The translations under genes were made by a program, and so were the position numbers. A stretch of DNA of 11,109 bases from DATARH01 sp035504235 (GTDB lineage: Bacteria > Pseudomonadota > Alphaproteobacteria > ATCC43930 > CGMCC-115725): the NCBI GenBank assembly GCA_035504235.1, contig DATJSH010000108.1, forward strand, positions 1-11,109. Direction: 5' to 3'. Shown piece after piece: positions 5,823 through 11,109 of the stretch (position 1 is the stretch's first letter; each line of letters opens with the position of its first letter). The notes below the pieces were generated by a model. That model saw only the letters and a program-made list of their open reading frames with translations, was not told the origin of the DNA and did not search any database.

Positions 5823-6468
5823 GGATACGATCTGGTTTCATCAGGCGCTCGAACAAGCCGGCCATACCCAGGCCGACCTCGCGCGCCATCTCGGCCTGCC
5901 ACCCTCGGCGGTGTCGCGCATGCTGCGCGGCGAGCGCCAGATGAAGCTGCTGGAGGCAGTGCAGACCGCGCAGTTTCTCGACGTCAGCCAGGAGGACGTG
6001 CTGCGCCATGCCGGCGACACCGACGCGCCGCCGGCCGAGCCCGCGCGCCGCGGCCGCCCACCGCGCAGCTTTTCGCCGGCGCTGCGCCAGGACATGCCGA
6101 TCAGAAGCGCCGGGCGCGGCGGCAGCGACCAGCAGATGTTTCTCGAGGACGGCCCGATCGGCTACACGCCGCGGCCGGCGAACCTCGCCGGGGTGCGCGA
6201 CGCCTACGCGATCTACATGGTCGGCGACTCGATGGAGCCGCGGTACACCCAGGGGTGGCTGCTCCATGTGAACCCGTTCAAGCCGCCGATCCGCGGGCGC
6301 GACGTCGTCGTCTACAAAAAGGACCAGGCGGTGCTCATCAAGCAGTTCATCGGCTGGAACGACGACACCCTGGTGCTGCGCCAGCTGAACCCGGCGGAGG
6401 ACCTGCGCATCCCGCGCGGCGATGTCGTCGAGTGCCACCTGATCGTCGGCGTGGACCAGGAGGCGTGA
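5821..6468 (+). CDS. CI/LexA-type phage repressor (HTH plus S24 peptidase)
   Basis: A 215-aa transcriptional repressor that would maintain lysogeny. Residues ~4-60 form an XRE helix-turn-helix (QALEQAGHTQADLARHLGLPPSAVSRMLRGERQ). Residues ~65-100 are a Pro/Arg-rich linker. Residues ~110-212 form the peptidase S24 domain with the catalytic pair S137 in VGDSMEP and K174 in VLIKQF; their 37-residue spacing equals that of LexA (S119/K156). An Ala97-Gly98 bond in the linker, 40 residues before the serine, is a fitting autocleavage site, so SOS induction through RecA is likely by family analogy. I chose the ATG at 5821; an in-frame ATG at 5773 lies inside the operator and upstream of the predicted transcript start. 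No clear Shine-Dalgarno is seen. Divergent from the early operon. Confidence 0.92.
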   Translation: MDTIWFHQALEQAGHTQADLARHLGLPPSAVSRMLRGERQMKLLEAVQTAQFLDVSQEDVLRHAGDTDAPPAEPARRGRPPRSFSPALRQDMPIRSAGRGGSDQQMFLEDGPIGYTPRPANLAGVRDAYAIYMVGDSMEPRYTQGWLLHVNPFKPPIRGRDVVVYKKDQAVLIKQFIGWNDDTLVLRQLNPAEDLRIPRGDVVECHLIVGVDQEA

Positions 6469-6620
6469 GCGACGGGCACGCCGACATCGCCGCCGCCAAG
6501 GCGGTCCAACTCGACATCGCCAACCAACCGGCGCACGACGGAATGACATGAGCGCGCGCATTTTCCCTCGGCCGGCCGTCGTGAACCGAGAGGGTTGAGG
6601 CCGCGGTTAAGCCGACGGGT

Positions 6621-6649
6621 TTGCCCTTGCCACGGTCGGGCGCTACGAT
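6621..6649 (+). promoter_or_regulatory. Weak promoter candidate for the MBL-fold hydrolase
   Basis: The 219-bp spacer 6469-6687 contains TTGCCC (6621-6626) and TACGAT (6644-6649), each four of six, 17 bp apart, followed by a ~30-nt leader. Nothing else in the spacer is convincing; an imperfect CCCTCGG/CCGAGAGGG hairpin near 6564-6595 could be a weak terminator for the repressor gene. No tRNA or att core is recognisable. Confidence 0.35.
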
Positions 6650-6687
6650 CCCGCAACGGCAACCGGTCTTTTCGGGAGCAAACGGCG

Positions 6688-7566
6688 ATGCGCACGACCT
6701 ACAGCGTCAACGACATGACCATCCACCGGATCGTCGAGCAGGAGCAGGGCTTTACGCCGATGCTCGAATTCCTTCCAACGTTATCGAAGGAAAAGCTCGA
6801 GGAAAACCTTTCCTGGCTGGCGCCGGGCGGCTATGCGCGCGACACCGGCAATGTCGTCTTATGCTTCCAGAGCTATGTGGTGAAGACGCCGCACCACAAC
6901 ATCCTGGTCGATGCCTGCATCGGCAACAACAAGACCTTCCCGCTGCGCCCGACCTGGAACAACAAGAGCGACGGCAGCTGGATGGGCGCGCTGAAGGCCG
7001 CCGGGCTGGCGCCCGAGGACATCGACTTCGTGATGTGCACCCATCTCCACGGCGACCATGTCGGCTGGAACACCAAGCTCGAAAACGGCCGCTGGGTCCC
7101 CACCTTCCCCAAGGCGCGGTATCTCTTCTCGAAAAAGGAATACGAGTTCTGGACCGGCGGCGATGTGCCGGCCGGTTTCGCCTCCGACCCGATCACCGAA
7201 AGCGTGCTGCCGGTGATCGAGGCCAACAAGGCCGAGCTCGTCACCAGCGACCACGCGCTCAACGACCATATCCGCCTGTTGCCGACACCGGGGCACACGC
7301 CCGATCATTTCGCGGTGTGCGCCGGCAAGGGCAAGGATCAGGCGGTGTTCACCGGCGACCTCATCCATTCGCCGATCCAGGCGCGCTACCCAGAGCTTGT
7401 CATGCGCGTCGACACCGACCGCGACCAGGGGGTCAAGACGCGCCGCGCGTTTTTCGAGAAGTACTGCGACACCGACACGCTGTGCTGCACGATGCACTTC
7501 CCCTCGCCCTCGGTCGGCCACATCAAGCGCTGGGGCGACGGGTTCAAGCTCGACTATCTGAGCTGA
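6688..7566 (+). CDS. MBL-fold metallo-hydrolase
   Basis: A 292-aa cytoplasmic enzyme of the metallo-beta-lactamase superfamily. The dinuclear metal site is complete: THLHGDH (H119, H121, D123, H124), PGHTPDH (H203), FTGD (D224) and TMHFPSPSVGH (H270). The length and the 'W.PTFPKARYLFSKKEYEFW' segment (136-155) fit the broad group that holds lactonase-like and organophosphate-hydrolase-like enzymes rather than true beta-lactamases; the substrate is unknown. The ATG at 6688 has GGGAG nine bases upstream. The frame is open from 6595, but the additional N-terminus is Arg/Cys-rich and not conserved in style. Transcribed away from the phage repressor and convergent with the LLM monooxygenase. It could open a lactone or hydrolyse an ester made by the neighbouring enzymes, which is inference. 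Confidence 0.9.
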   Translation: MRTTYSVNDMTIHRIVEQEQGFTPMLEFLPTLSKEKLEENLSWLAPGGYARDTGNVVLCFQSYVVKTPHHNILVDACIGNNKTFPLRPTWNNKSDGSWMGALKAAGLAPEDIDFVMCTHLHGDHVGWNTKLENGRWVPTFPKARYLFSKKEYEFWTGGDVPAGFASDPITESVLPVIEANKAELVTSDHALNDHIRLLPTPGHTPDHFAVCAGKGKDQAVFTGDLIHSPIQARYPELVMRVDTDRDQGVKTRRAFFEKYCDTDTLCCTMHFPSPSVGHIKRWGDGFKLDYLS

Positions 7567-7582
7567 TCTGAACCTGATTGTC

Positions 7583-7617
7583 GTTCCGCGGGTGACCCGC
7601 AGGGTCGAACCCGGAAC
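7583..7617. repeat. REP-like palindromic element between convergent genes
   Basis: The 107-bp spacer between the MBL-fold and LLM genes holds nested inverted repeats. GCGGGT-G-ACCCGC (7588-7600) is perfect, GGGT-CGA-ACCC (7602-7612) is perfect, and outer arms GTTCCG (7583-7588) and CGGAAC (7612-7617) enclose both. Such elements are often scattered in rhizobial-type genomes and can act as bidirectional terminators; only one copy is in this window. Confidence 0.5.
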
Positions 7618-7673
7618 GCGCATTGGCCCAAGGCGCTCGGCACCCTCTCCCGCTTACGAAAGAGGAAATCTGA

Positions 7674-8903
7674 TTACCAAGCCTCCCGGCCGCGCTGCGG
7701 GCGGGCGATGCCGGCGCCGGCTTCAGCGCCCGCTGGGGCGAGTTCGCGCTTCTCGCGCTGCTCGGCCTCATGCTTGTCGAACATCGCCTTGGCGGCGGCG
7801 TTGCGCTTGGCGCTGAACTCGTCGCGGTTGTCGCCGCACCATTGGTAGGAGGCGGCGCGGCTGCGGTTCAGCTTTGAGAAATGCGGCATCACATAGCGCG
7901 CGTAGAGCTCGTAGGAGCGCTTGGTCGCCGCGAAATCGGCCCAGTTGTGCGCCTGATGGAGCATCGCGCCGAACTGGCCCTGCTTGTCCTGCAAGCGCTC
8001 GATGAGGGCGATCGCGTCGTCGGGCGTGCCGCAGACGCCGTAGCGGCTCTCGACAAACCATTCGAGCGGGTCCTTGCCCGCCGGCACGATAAAGCGCGGC
8101 TGGTTGTTGTTGAGGTAGCCGAGGTACCTCTCGAAGCCGAAGCGCGCGTTCTCATAGGCCTGCGCGCGGGTCTCGGCGATGTGCATCGGGCCGACGAGGC
8201 GCAGCCGGTTGGGGTCCATGGTGCGGCCGTGCTCGGCGGCGACATCGTTGGCGATCTGCCAGTTGGAGCCGAGCGCGTCAAAGCCGAACGGGTTGGTCGC
8301 GGCGACGCAGATCATGCCGAGATCGTATTTGCCCGCGAGCCGCCCGCCCGACGGGGTCACCGCGCTGACCACAGCGACCTCGGGATAGGGCTTGGTGTAG
8401 GGCAAGAGGTGCAGCCGTGCACCGTCCATCGTGTACCACTCGGTCTTCTCGGTGACGATCTCGCCCTTGAAGAGCCGCAGGATCGCGTCCAATGACTCGG
8501 CCATGCGGTCGCGCTGGGTTACGGGATCGATGCCCATCATGATCGCGTCCGATGCCAAAAGGCCCGGGCCGGCGCCGAACATGATGCGGCCGCGCGTCAT
8601 GTGGTCGAGCTGGACGATACGGTCGGCCACCATCATGGGGTGGTGGTAGGGCAGCGAAATGACGCCGGTGCCAAAGCGGATGTGGCGGGTGCGCTCGGCG
8701 GCGACGGCGATGAAGATCTCGGGGCTGGAGATGATCTCGAACCCGGCGGAATGGTGCTCGCCGATCCAGGCCTCGTGAAAGCCGAGCTTGTCGAGCCATT
8801 GCATCAGCTCGAGGTCGCGTTCGAGGCATTGCGTCGGGTCTTCCTCGTTCGGGTGGAACGGCGGCAGGAAAATCCCGTGGCGCAGGTTGATCTCGGTCAT
8901 CAT
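7674..8903 (-). CDS. LLM-class flavin-dependent monooxygenase
   Basis: A 409-aa enzyme of the bacterial luciferase-like family, using FMNH2 and O2 to oxidise an organic substrate. Family blocks are clear: LRHGIFLPPFHPNEEDP (7-23), GFHEAWIGEHHSAGFEI (41-57), RTRHIRFGTGVISLPYHHP (71-89), DHMTRGRIMFGAGPG (100-114), the long VTPSGGRLAGKYDLGM segment (182-197) and GTPDDAIALIERL (292-304). The closest remembered annotations are 'limonene 1,2-monooxygenase-like', but that name is often transferred without evidence. A reductase partner is not in the window. The last ~25 residues (Ala/Gly/Arg-rich) are low complexity and probably disordered. Two adjacent ATGs follow GAGG: 8903 (spacing 4) and 8900 (spacing 7), so the first residue is uncertain by one; an in-frame ATG at 8927 lacks support. 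Divergent from the alpha/beta hydrolase. Confidence 0.92.
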   Translation of the reverse strand: MMTEINLRHGIFLPPFHPNEEDPTQCLERDLELMQWLDKLGFHEAWIGEHHSAGFEIISSPEIFIAVAAERTRHIRFGTGVISLPYHHPMMVADRIVQLDHMTRGRIMFGAGPGLLASDAIMMGIDPVTQRDRMAESLDAILRLFKGEIVTEKTEWYTMDGARLHLLPYTKPYPEVAVVSAVTPSGGRLAGKYDLGMICVAATNPFGFDALGSNWQIANDVAAEHGRTMDPNRLRLVGPMHIAETRAQAYENARFGFERYLGYLNNNQPRFIVPAGKDPLEWFVESRYGVCGTPDDAIALIERLQDKQGQFGAMLHQAHNWADFAATKRSYELYARYVMPHFSKLNRSRAASYQWCGDNRDEFSAKRNAAAKAMFDKHEAEQREKRELAPAGAEAGAGIARPQRGREAW

Positions 8904-8960
8904 GTAGCCTCGCTGATCATAAGCCATGCAATGCTATCGGGTTTCGCAGGTGCGGAAAAC

Positions 8961-8988
8961 ATTACAGGCCGCAACCCTCTCAGGTCAT
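8961..8988 (-). promoter_or_regulatory. Promoter candidate for the LLM monooxygenase
   Basis: On the minus strand ATGACC (8988-8983) and TGTAAT (8966-8961; five of six) are 16 bp apart. The -35 box lies within one arm of the inverted repeat at 8982-9000, so a protein bound there would block it. The -35 match is only four of six. Confidence 0.35.
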
Positions 8989-9000
8989 GATGGATGACCT
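8982..9000. promoter_or_regulatory. Perfect inverted repeat between divergent enzyme genes
   Basis: AGGTCAT-GATGG-ATGACCT has perfect 7-bp arms and a 5-bp centre. It lies in the 124-bp region between the LLM and alpha/beta hydrolase genes, 28 bp before the hydrolase ATG, and overlaps the likely -35 box of the LLM gene. It is a likely operator for a dimeric regulator not encoded in this window; the family of that regulator cannot be told. Confidence 0.5.
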
Positions 9001-9027
9001 AAGCGCTTCGAGGAGCCTGTTTCCGCC

Positions 9028-9942
9028 ATGAGCCTGTCGCCCGAGGAATACCGCGAGCATCTCGAAACCACGGCGGTGCGCGCCGGCTTCAGCTTTCCCG
9101 GCGTGGTGCTGCCGACGAGCCACGAGTTCCGGCTTCGCGGCATGCGGTTCCACTATCTCGACTGGGGCAACAAGGACAAGCCGACGATCGTCTTCCTGCA
9201 CGGCGGCGCGCTCAACGCGCACACCTGGGACCTCGTCTGCCTGGCGCTGCGCGACGACTACCACTGCGTCGCGCTCGACCAGCGCGGCCATGGCGACAGC
9301 GACTGGGCGGAGGACGCCGACTACACGATGGGCGCGCAGCTCGCCGACACGCTGGGGTTTGCCGACCATCTCGGGCTCGACAAGTTCATCCTCGTCGGCA
9401 TGTCGTTGGGTGCGATCAACTCGCTCGCTTTCGCGATCAATCATCCCGAGCGGCTGTTGAACCTCGTGATCATCGACGCCGGGCCGGAGATGCGGCGGCC
9501 GGGATCGAGCCGCATCCGCGATTTCGTCAACGGGGTCCAGGAGACCGTGACGATCGAGGCGATCATCGAAAAGGCGCTCGAATTCAACCCGCGCCGCGAC
9601 CCGAAAATCCTGCGGCGCAGCCTGATGCACGCGCTGCGGCAGCAGCCCGACGGCACCTGGAAATGGAAATACGACACAAGGCGGTTCAAGGTGCTCGACC
9701 AGGAGAAGCACCGCGCCGAACGCGCCGCGCTCGGCGACGGGCTTTCGCGCATTACCTGCCCGACGCTCATCGTGCGCGGCGGCGAAAGCGACGTGTTCCA
9801 CGAGGAAGACGGCATACGCCTCGCGCAGCGCCTGCCCGACGGGAAGTTCGTCACCGTGCCCAAGGCCGGCCACACCGTGCAGGGCGACAACCCCAAGGAC
9901 CTCGTCGCCGAACTCCAGCGGTTTTTGACCAAGGCGAATTAA
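9028..9942 (+). CDS. Alpha/beta hydrolase
   Basis: A 304-aa alpha/beta-hydrolase-fold enzyme. The catalytic triad is complete: nucleophile S126 in VGMSLGA, acid D255 in RGGESDVF and H282 in KAGHTVQGDNP. The oxyanion region is FLHGGALNAHTW (56-67) and the strand-turn LDQRGHGDS (83-91) is typical of this family. Residues ~155-235 form the helical cap that sets specificity. Members cleave esters, lactones, epoxides or C-C bonds; the substrate cannot be read here. AGGAG lies 12 bases before the ATG at 9028, slightly long. No signal peptide. Divergent from the LLM monooxygenase with a shared inverted repeat, so the two are probably co-regulated. Confidence 0.92.
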   Translation: MSLSPEEYREHLETTAVRAGFSFPGVVLPTSHEFRLRGMRFHYLDWGNKDKPTIVFLHGGALNAHTWDLVCLALRDDYHCVALDQRGHGDSDWAEDADYTMGAQLADTLGFADHLGLDKFILVGMSLGAINSLAFAINHPERLLNLVIIDAGPEMRRPGSSRIRDFVNGVQETVTIEAIIEKALEFNPRRDPKILRRSLMHALRQQPDGTWKWKYDTRRFKVLDQEKHRAERAALGDGLSRITCPTLIVRGGESDVFHEEDGIRLAQRLPDGKFVTVPKAGHTVQGDNPKDLVAELQRFLTKAN

Positions 9943-9959
9943 AATCTACCGGAAGGAAT

Positions 9960-9974
9960 TTCCCGAATTGGGAA
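9960..9974. promoter_or_regulatory. HigBA operator 1 candidate
   Basis: TTCCCGA-A-TTGGGAA has 7-bp arms with one mismatch, one base apart. It is a near-copy of the perfect palindrome 26 bp downstream and lies 17 bp after the stop codon of the alpha/beta hydrolase, upstream of the toxin promoter. Confidence 0.6.
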
Positions 9975-9982
9975 GATAGACC

Positions 9983-10010
9983 TTGTTCCCAAATTGGGAA
10001 GATCTATATT
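9983..10010 (+). promoter_or_regulatory. higBA promoter candidate
   Basis: TATATT (10005-10010) matches five of six -10 bases; TTGTTC (9983-9988) is a weak -35 with a 16-bp spacer. The -10 box ends 6 bp before the toxin ATG at 10017, so the transcript would start at or next to the start codon, giving a leaderless or nearly leaderless message. Confidence 0.5.
9986..10000. promoter_or_regulatory. HigBA operator 2 candidate
   Basis: TTCCCAA-A-TTGGGAA is a perfect 15-bp palindrome located between the -35 and -10 of the higBA promoter. With operator 1 it forms a tandem pair, the usual arrangement for autorepression by an antitoxin or toxin-antitoxin complex. Confidence 0.65.
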
Positions 10011-10016
10011 CTCCCG

Positions 10017-10319
10017 ATGCAGGTGGTCGCACTGCGCACGCTGAAGCTGTTTTGGCAACGGCATCCGCGGGCAGAGATACTCTTGCGGATGTGGCACAGC
10101 ATGGTGTCCCAGGCGAAATGGGCCGGACCCGCCGATGTGAGGGCTGAATTCGGCTCTGCGGATGTCGTAGGCGATAACCGGGTTATCTTCAACATAAGCG
10201 GGAACAGGTTTCGCCTCGTGGCCCATATCTCGTACGAATACAAGGCGGTACTTGTCAAATTTGTCGGGACGCACGCTGAGTACGACGATATCGACCCTGC
10301 TACTCATGGCTTAACGTGA
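10017..10319 (+). CDS. higB: HigB-family toxin (mRNA interferase)
   Basis: A 100-aa protein matching the HigB_toxin family, ribosome-dependent RNases of the RelE fold that cut mRNA and stop growth. Visible landmarks are ALRTLKLFWQRHPRAE (5-20), the WAGPADVRAEF block (35-45), NRVIFNISGNRFRLV (54-68) and KFVGTHAEYDDID (81-93) with the conserved terminal HAEYD. Length is normal for the family. The ATG at 10017 sits 6 bp after a -10 box and has no Shine-Dalgarno, in line with leaderless translation. The antitoxin gene starts 7 bp after the stop. Base composition is clearly less GC-rich than the flanking enzyme genes, suggesting recent acquisition. The frame upstream to 9663 is only read-through of the hydrolase gene in another frame. 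Confidence 0.92.
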   Translation: MQVVALRTLKLFWQRHPRAEILLRMWHSMVSQAKWAGPADVRAEFGSADVVGDNRVIFNISGNRFRLVAHISYEYKAVLVKFVGTHAEYDDIDPATHGLT

Positions 10320-10326
10320 GACGACC

Positions 10327-10689
10327 ATGACCGATCTTCGCCCGATCCACACCGAGGCCGACTACGACGCGGCGCTGGCGGAAGTGGAAGGCTATTTTGA
10401 GAACGAGCCCAAGCGCGGCACTGCCGAGGGCGATCGTTTTGAGATTCTGCTCGCGCTGCTCGGTGCCTACGAAAATGAGCATTGGACAGTAGAAGCACCG
10501 AGCGCGGTCGATGCCATTCGAGAAATCATGACGATGAAGGGATACACGCAAAGGGACCTCGGCAACTTGCTGGGGTCCCCTTCGAGGGCTTCAGAACTGC
10601 TGAACCGCAGGCGGCCCCTCAACATGGAGCAGGCCTACAAGCTCCATGAAGCTTGGCAAGTGCCGGCGGCGTGTTTGCTGGCGCGCTGA
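10327..10689 (+). CDS. higA: HigA-family antitoxin (HTH)
   Basis: A 120-aa antitoxin that binds HigB and represses its own promoter. The N-terminal ~55 residues are acidic (HTEADYDAALAEVEGYF, GTAEGDRFEILLALLGAYE), as in the HigA subgroup that pairs with this toxin family, and probably wrap the toxin. Residues 61-117 form an XRE helix-turn-helix (VDAIREIMTMKGYTQRDLGNLLG, recognition helix SPSRASELLNRRR), ending in a PLNMEQAYKLHEAWQVPAACL helix pair. Likely binds the palindromes at 9960-10000. Toxin first, antitoxin second is the usual hig order. It is convergent with the NHL gene, with stops only 10 bp apart and no visible terminator between them. Confidence 0.92.
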   Translation: MTDLRPIHTEADYDAALAEVEGYFENEPKRGTAEGDRFEILLALLGAYENEHWTVEAPSAVDAIREIMTMKGYTQRDLGNLLGSPSRASELLNRRRPLNMEQAYKLHEAWQVPAACLLAR

Positions 10690-10699
10690 TTTTCCCGCT

Positions 10700-11109
10700 T
10701 TACGCCCGCGCCACCTTGCGGATGCGGTGGTTGTTGGTGTCGCCGATATAAATGGCGCCGTCGGGGCCGACGACCGCGCCGTGCGGCCGGTCGAGGCCGG
10801 CGAGTTCCGCCGGGCCGCCGTCGCCGCCCGGCCCCTGCCGGCCGCCGGCGAAATTGGTGACGATCCGCGTGCGCGCAGCGATGCGGCGGATCGCGTGGTT
10901 CTCGGTATCGACAATCAGGAGCGAGCCGTCGCGGTCGATCGCCATCTCCTTCGGCGCGTCGAACACCGCGTGAAGCGCCGGGCCGCCGTCGCCGGCATAG
11001 CCGCGCGCGGTGGTGCCGGCGATGGTCGCGATGATGCCGGTCTCGGGGTCGACCGCGCGCAGGCTCGAACCCTGGCGTTCGAGGATATAGACCGTGCCGT
11101 CGGGTCCGA
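10700..11109 (-). CDS. NHL-repeat protein, C-terminal part (start beyond right edge)
   Basis: The frame is open from the right edge to a TAA at 10702-10700, giving the last 136 residues. At least three beta-propeller blades are seen: GPDGTVYILERQGSSLRAVDPETGIIATIAG, then APKEMAIDRDGSLLIVDTENHAIRRIA, then RPHGAVVGPDGAIYIGDTNNHRIRKVA ending at the C-terminus. The D-(T)-x-N-H-(A/R)-I-R-(R/K) signature is typical of NHL repeats, as is the GYAGDGGPA link between blades. NHL propellers bind ligands or act as lyase/scaffold domains; many bacterial members are secreted, but the N-terminus is not in view. A GTG at 10966 is internal, not the start. Confidence 0.85.
   Translation of the reverse strand, partial: GPDGTVYILERQGSSLRAVDPETGIIATIAGTTARGYAGDGGPALHAVFDAPKEMAIDRDGSLLIVDTENHAIRRIAARTRIVTNFAGGRQGPGGDGGPAELAGLDRPHGAVVGPDGAIYIGDTNNHRIRKVARA

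Noticed and set aside
6465..6551. 28-codon GTG frame overlapping the repressor stop (VSDGHADIAAAK...)
   Set aside because: AGGAGG is only 1 bp from the GTG, too close to serve it; no family and no other support. Possible but not claimed.
7601..7617. tRNA T-arm-like string GGGTCGAACCC
   Set aside because: The loop is three bases instead of seven and no acceptor or anticodon arms pair around it; it is part of the palindromic element.
6859..7623. 254-codon minus-strand frame across the MBL-fold gene
   Set aside because: Antisense shadow; the plus strand has a complete metal site.
8980..9873. 297-codon minus-strand frame across the alpha/beta hydrolase
   Set aside because: Antisense shadow; the plus strand has a complete catalytic triad.
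9939..10307. 122-codon minus-strand frame across higB
   Set aside because: No domain, and the plus strand clearly encodes HigB.
10690..10699. Terminator between higA and the NHL gene
   Set aside because: Only 10 bp lie between the stop codons and no hairpin or T-tract is evident.

Overview
The window is GC-rich DNA from a bacterium, most likely an alphaproteobacterium (Hyphomicrobiales or Rhodospirillales type). This is inferred from strongly G/C-biased third codon positions, rhizobial-style phage genes, a DUF6456-like protein and a GcrA-like Cys/His element. No rRNA, tRNA, IS element or CRISPR array is visible. The left 6.5 kb is the right-hand end of a temperate phage or phage-derived element; the right 4.6 kb is ordinary chromosome carrying a toxin-antitoxin pair.

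Phage part (1-6468). A repressor gene of CI/LexA type (helix-turn-helix plus S24 peptidase, 5821-6468, + strand) is divided from a leftward operon by an 82-bp switch. The switch holds two overlapping, oppositely directed sigma70-like promoters with a palindrome, TATCGC-N4-GCGATA, in their shared core. Leftward, in near-continuous order, come a 111-aa Cys/His protein, a 182-aa DUF6456-like protein, a small terminase, a large terminase (intact ATPase and nuclease motifs), a 146-aa structural-type protein and a signal-peptide-bearing beta-helix tailspike-like protein that runs off the left edge and ends in four degenerate ~120-residue modules. A second promoter with a perfect -35 box and a hairpin-forming leader sits just before the small terminase. 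The octamer ATCGCAAT occurs at both ends of the switch and again upstream of this packaging promoter, which suggests one regulator for both. No integrase, replication, portal, capsid or lysis gene is seen in the window; packaging genes directly follow two small early genes, and tail-type genes directly follow the terminase.

Chromosomal part (6469-11109). A metallo-beta-lactamase-fold hydrolase (+) is followed, across a REP-like palindromic spacer, by a convergent luciferase-like (LLM) flavin-dependent monooxygenase (-). That gene is divergent from an alpha/beta hydrolase (+), with a perfect 7-bp inverted repeat (AGGTCAT-N5-ATGACCT) between them. The three enzymes would suit oxidation and hydrolysis of a small organic compound, but the substrate cannot be read from sequence. 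Next comes a complete HigB-HigA toxin-antitoxin operon with two tandem 15-bp palindromic operators and a -10 box only 6 bp before the toxin ATG. The window ends in the C-terminal part of an NHL-repeat protein (-), convergent with higA.

No stretch over 300 bp lacks a gene. The longest spacer is 6469-6687, between the repressor and the MBL hydrolase, and holds only a weak promoter candidate. Two genuine genes run off the window edges (tailspike at the left, NHL protein at the right), and the long Arg-rich open frames opposite the real genes are not coding.
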